Of a stretch of 6,281 nt of DNA, positions 5,320 through 6,281 are shown in pieces. The position numbers and the translations under genes are program-made. This DNA comes from an uncultured Clostridia bacterium (GTDB lineage: Bacteria > Bacillota > Clostridia > Christensenellales > Borkfalkiaceae), in the NCBI GenBank assembly GCA_934272745.1, contig CAKQSI010000063.1:1-6281 (forward strand), in the 5' to 3' direction. Positions within the stretch are counted from its first letter, which is position 1. Each line of letters opens with the position of its first letter. Below the pieces are notes generated by a model that was given only the letters and a program-made list of their open reading frames with translations, was not told the origin of the DNA and searched no databases.

Positions 5320-6108
5320 ATGATTCTTACGGCAGATTATCATACGCATACGACATACAGTCACGGCAAAGGTTCCGTGCTGGACAACGCCAAAGTGGCG
5401 GAAACAAAGGGCTTGCGCGAGATCGCGATCAGCGACCACGGGTTCAGCCATCCCGCGTTCGGCATCACCAAGAAAAAAGTGCCGGTTATGCGCGCGGATA
5501 TCGACGCGGTAAACCAGCAGGTGCGCCCGCGCGTTTTGATGGGGATCGAGTCCAACCTGCTGGGCGAAAGCGGCGCGGTGGATCTGAAAGAGGAATTCTA
5601 TCCCTATTTCGACGTGTTTCTGGTGGGATTCCATAAATTCATCATGTACGAAAGCGTGAAAGACTGGTTCACCTTTTTCGGAAAGAATTTTTTCACGACC
5701 AAATTTCACAAAAAACCGTCCGAAAAGTTGATGAAACTCAACACGAAGGCGTATATTGCCGCCATAGAAAATCACCCTATCGACGTGATCACGCACCTCA
5801 ATTACTGCGTGTTTGCCGACGCGGTAGAGGTCGCCAAAGCCGCCCGCGACAACGGCACCTATCTGGAACTCAACGCCAAAAAAACGCACCTGACCGACGA
5901 AGAACTGTATAAAGTCGCCGCAACGGGCGTAAAGTTCGTCATCGGCAGCGACGCGCATACGCCCGACCGGGTGGGAGAAATTTCTCTTGTGGAATCGCTG
6001 CTTTCCCGCGTGGAAGTGCCGGAAGAACAAATCGACAACATCAACGGTAAACTGCCCGATTTCCGCTTTCAGCGCTATAAACGGGAACACGGCGTCGAAT
6101 CGTACTAA
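5320..6108 (+). CDS. PHP-domain metallohydrolase (YcdX-like phosphatase family)
   Basis: A polymerase-and-histidinol-phosphatase (PHP) domain protein of 262 residues, probably a cytoplasmic phosphoesterase with a three-metal site. The metal-ligand set is complete by comparison with the family: His8 and His10 in DYHTHT, His15 in YSHGKGS, His40 in ISDHGF, Glu77 in GIESNL, His105 in GFHK, His159 in THLN, and Asp211 and His213 in GSDAHTP. This spacing fits stand-alone YcdX-like PHP proteins rather than DNA polymerase or HisK histidinol-phosphatase, but the true substrate is unknown. The start is supported by AAGAGGA (5307-5313), 6 bases before the ATG. It follows murB by 146 bases with no terminator between; a lone TATAAC at 5297-5302 has no -35 partner, so readthrough from the murB promoter is most likely. 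In clostridial genomes this gene often sits just before rapZ-yvcK-whiA. Confidence 0.93.
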   Translation: MILTADYHTHTTYSHGKGSVLDNAKVAETKGLREIAISDHGFSHPAFGITKKKVPVMRADIDAVNQQVRPRVLMGIESNLLGESGAVDLKEEFYPYFDVFLVGFHKFIMYESVKDWFTFFGKNFFTTKFHKKPSEKLMKLNTKAYIAAIENHPIDVITHLNYCVFADAVEVAKAARDNGTYLELNAKKTHLTDEELYKVAATGVKFVIGSDAHTPDRVGEISLVESLLSRVEVPEEQIDNINGKLPDFRFQRYKREHGVESY

Positions 6109-6281
6109 AATAAAGCCGTACGAAAGCGGGGCGACGGGCAGCCCGCGGGTTGCGGTAACTTATAGCGGGCGGAACTGAAGCGGAGCAGAGAAAAGCCGCG
6201 CGCCGACCGTTCCGATTTGCGGCGGGGAGAACCGCAGCCTGCCGATGTGCCACGTTAAACGCAGCGCGCAGATTGTGCCGA
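6109..6281. other. non-coding 3' end of window, no gene supported
   Basis: These 173 bases after the PHP stop have no supported gene, promoter or terminator. A GC-rich near-palindrome, GCAGCCCG / CGGGTTGC (6138-6153, one G-T wobble), lacks a T-run. A weaker hairpin, TGCGG / CCGCA (6218-6222 / 6232-6236), holds GGGGAG in its loop. An ATG at 6245 opens a frame that runs off the edge, but it has no well-spaced SD and its first residues (MCHVKRS) do not match the expected RapZ, YvcK or WhiA N-termini. The next gene of the unit probably starts beyond the window. Confidence 0.4.

Noticed and set aside
4499..5320. A 273-residue open frame on the minus strand covering most of murB
   Set aside because: It lies opposite a gene with complete MurB motifs, is rich in Arg/Ala/Phe with no recognisable domain, and is a typical antisense shadow of GC-rich coding sequence.
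5139..5636. A 165-residue + strand frame bridging the murB end, the gap and the start of the PHP gene
   Set aside because: It overlaps both confident genes in another frame, its product is Arg/Ser-rich without motifs, and the codon pattern is that of a shadow.
5296..6090. A 264-residue open frame on the minus strand covering almost all of the PHP gene
   Set aside because: The sense strand has a complete set of PHP metal ligands and a good SD; the antisense product has no motif and no convincing start signal.

Overview
The window (about 55% G+C by eye) looks like a conserved chromosomal housekeeping segment from a Gram-positive, low-GC-type lineage, most likely Bacillota class Clostridia (an uncultivated or Christensenellales-like member is possible, but I cannot place it further). 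The reasons are the presence of HPr kinase/phosphorylase, the strong AAGGAG-type ribosome binding sites, and the order uvrC, HAD phosphatase, hprK, murB, PHP. This resembles the uvrC-hprK-murB-PHP-rapZ-yvcK-whiA neighbourhood that I know from clostridial genomes. All five confident genes are on the + strand, intact, and have their expected catalytic residues.

Layout. Positions 1-167 hold the probable tail of an upstream transcript (a hairpin with a T-run near 66-89) and then a well-formed sigma-A-type promoter (TTGCAA, 17 bp, TATAAT) that ends only 6 bases before the uvrC ATG. Positions 168-4015 form one likely transcription unit: uvrC (excision nuclease), a Cof-type HAD hydrolase and hprK. 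A textbook intrinsic terminator (4065-4098) closes it. Positions 4099-4306 are a 208-base interval with a possible 27-residue small ORF behind a good Shine-Dalgarno sequence, and a second TATAAT promoter placed directly against the murB start. Positions 4307-6108 hold murB (peptidoglycan precursor synthesis) and a YcdX-like PHP metallohydrolase. The 146-base gap between them contains imperfect CGGATYGGCA repeats with competing inverted pairings. Positions 6109-6281 contain no gene I can support. No terminator follows the PHP gene, so this second unit probably runs on; rapZ would be the expected next gene.

How the genes relate. DNA repair (UvrC), carbon-catabolite signalling (HprK, which phosphorylates HPr on a serine) and cell-wall synthesis (MurB) are unrelated pathways that happen to be neighbours in this conserved cluster; no shared pathway is evident. 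I see no phage, transposon, CRISPR, toxin-antitoxin or defence genes, and no convincing new protein system. The points most worth checking are regulatory: two near-consensus promoters that predict a leaderless uvrC mRNA and an ultra-short murB leader, the small ORF before murB, and the repeat/inverted-repeat element between murB and the PHP gene.
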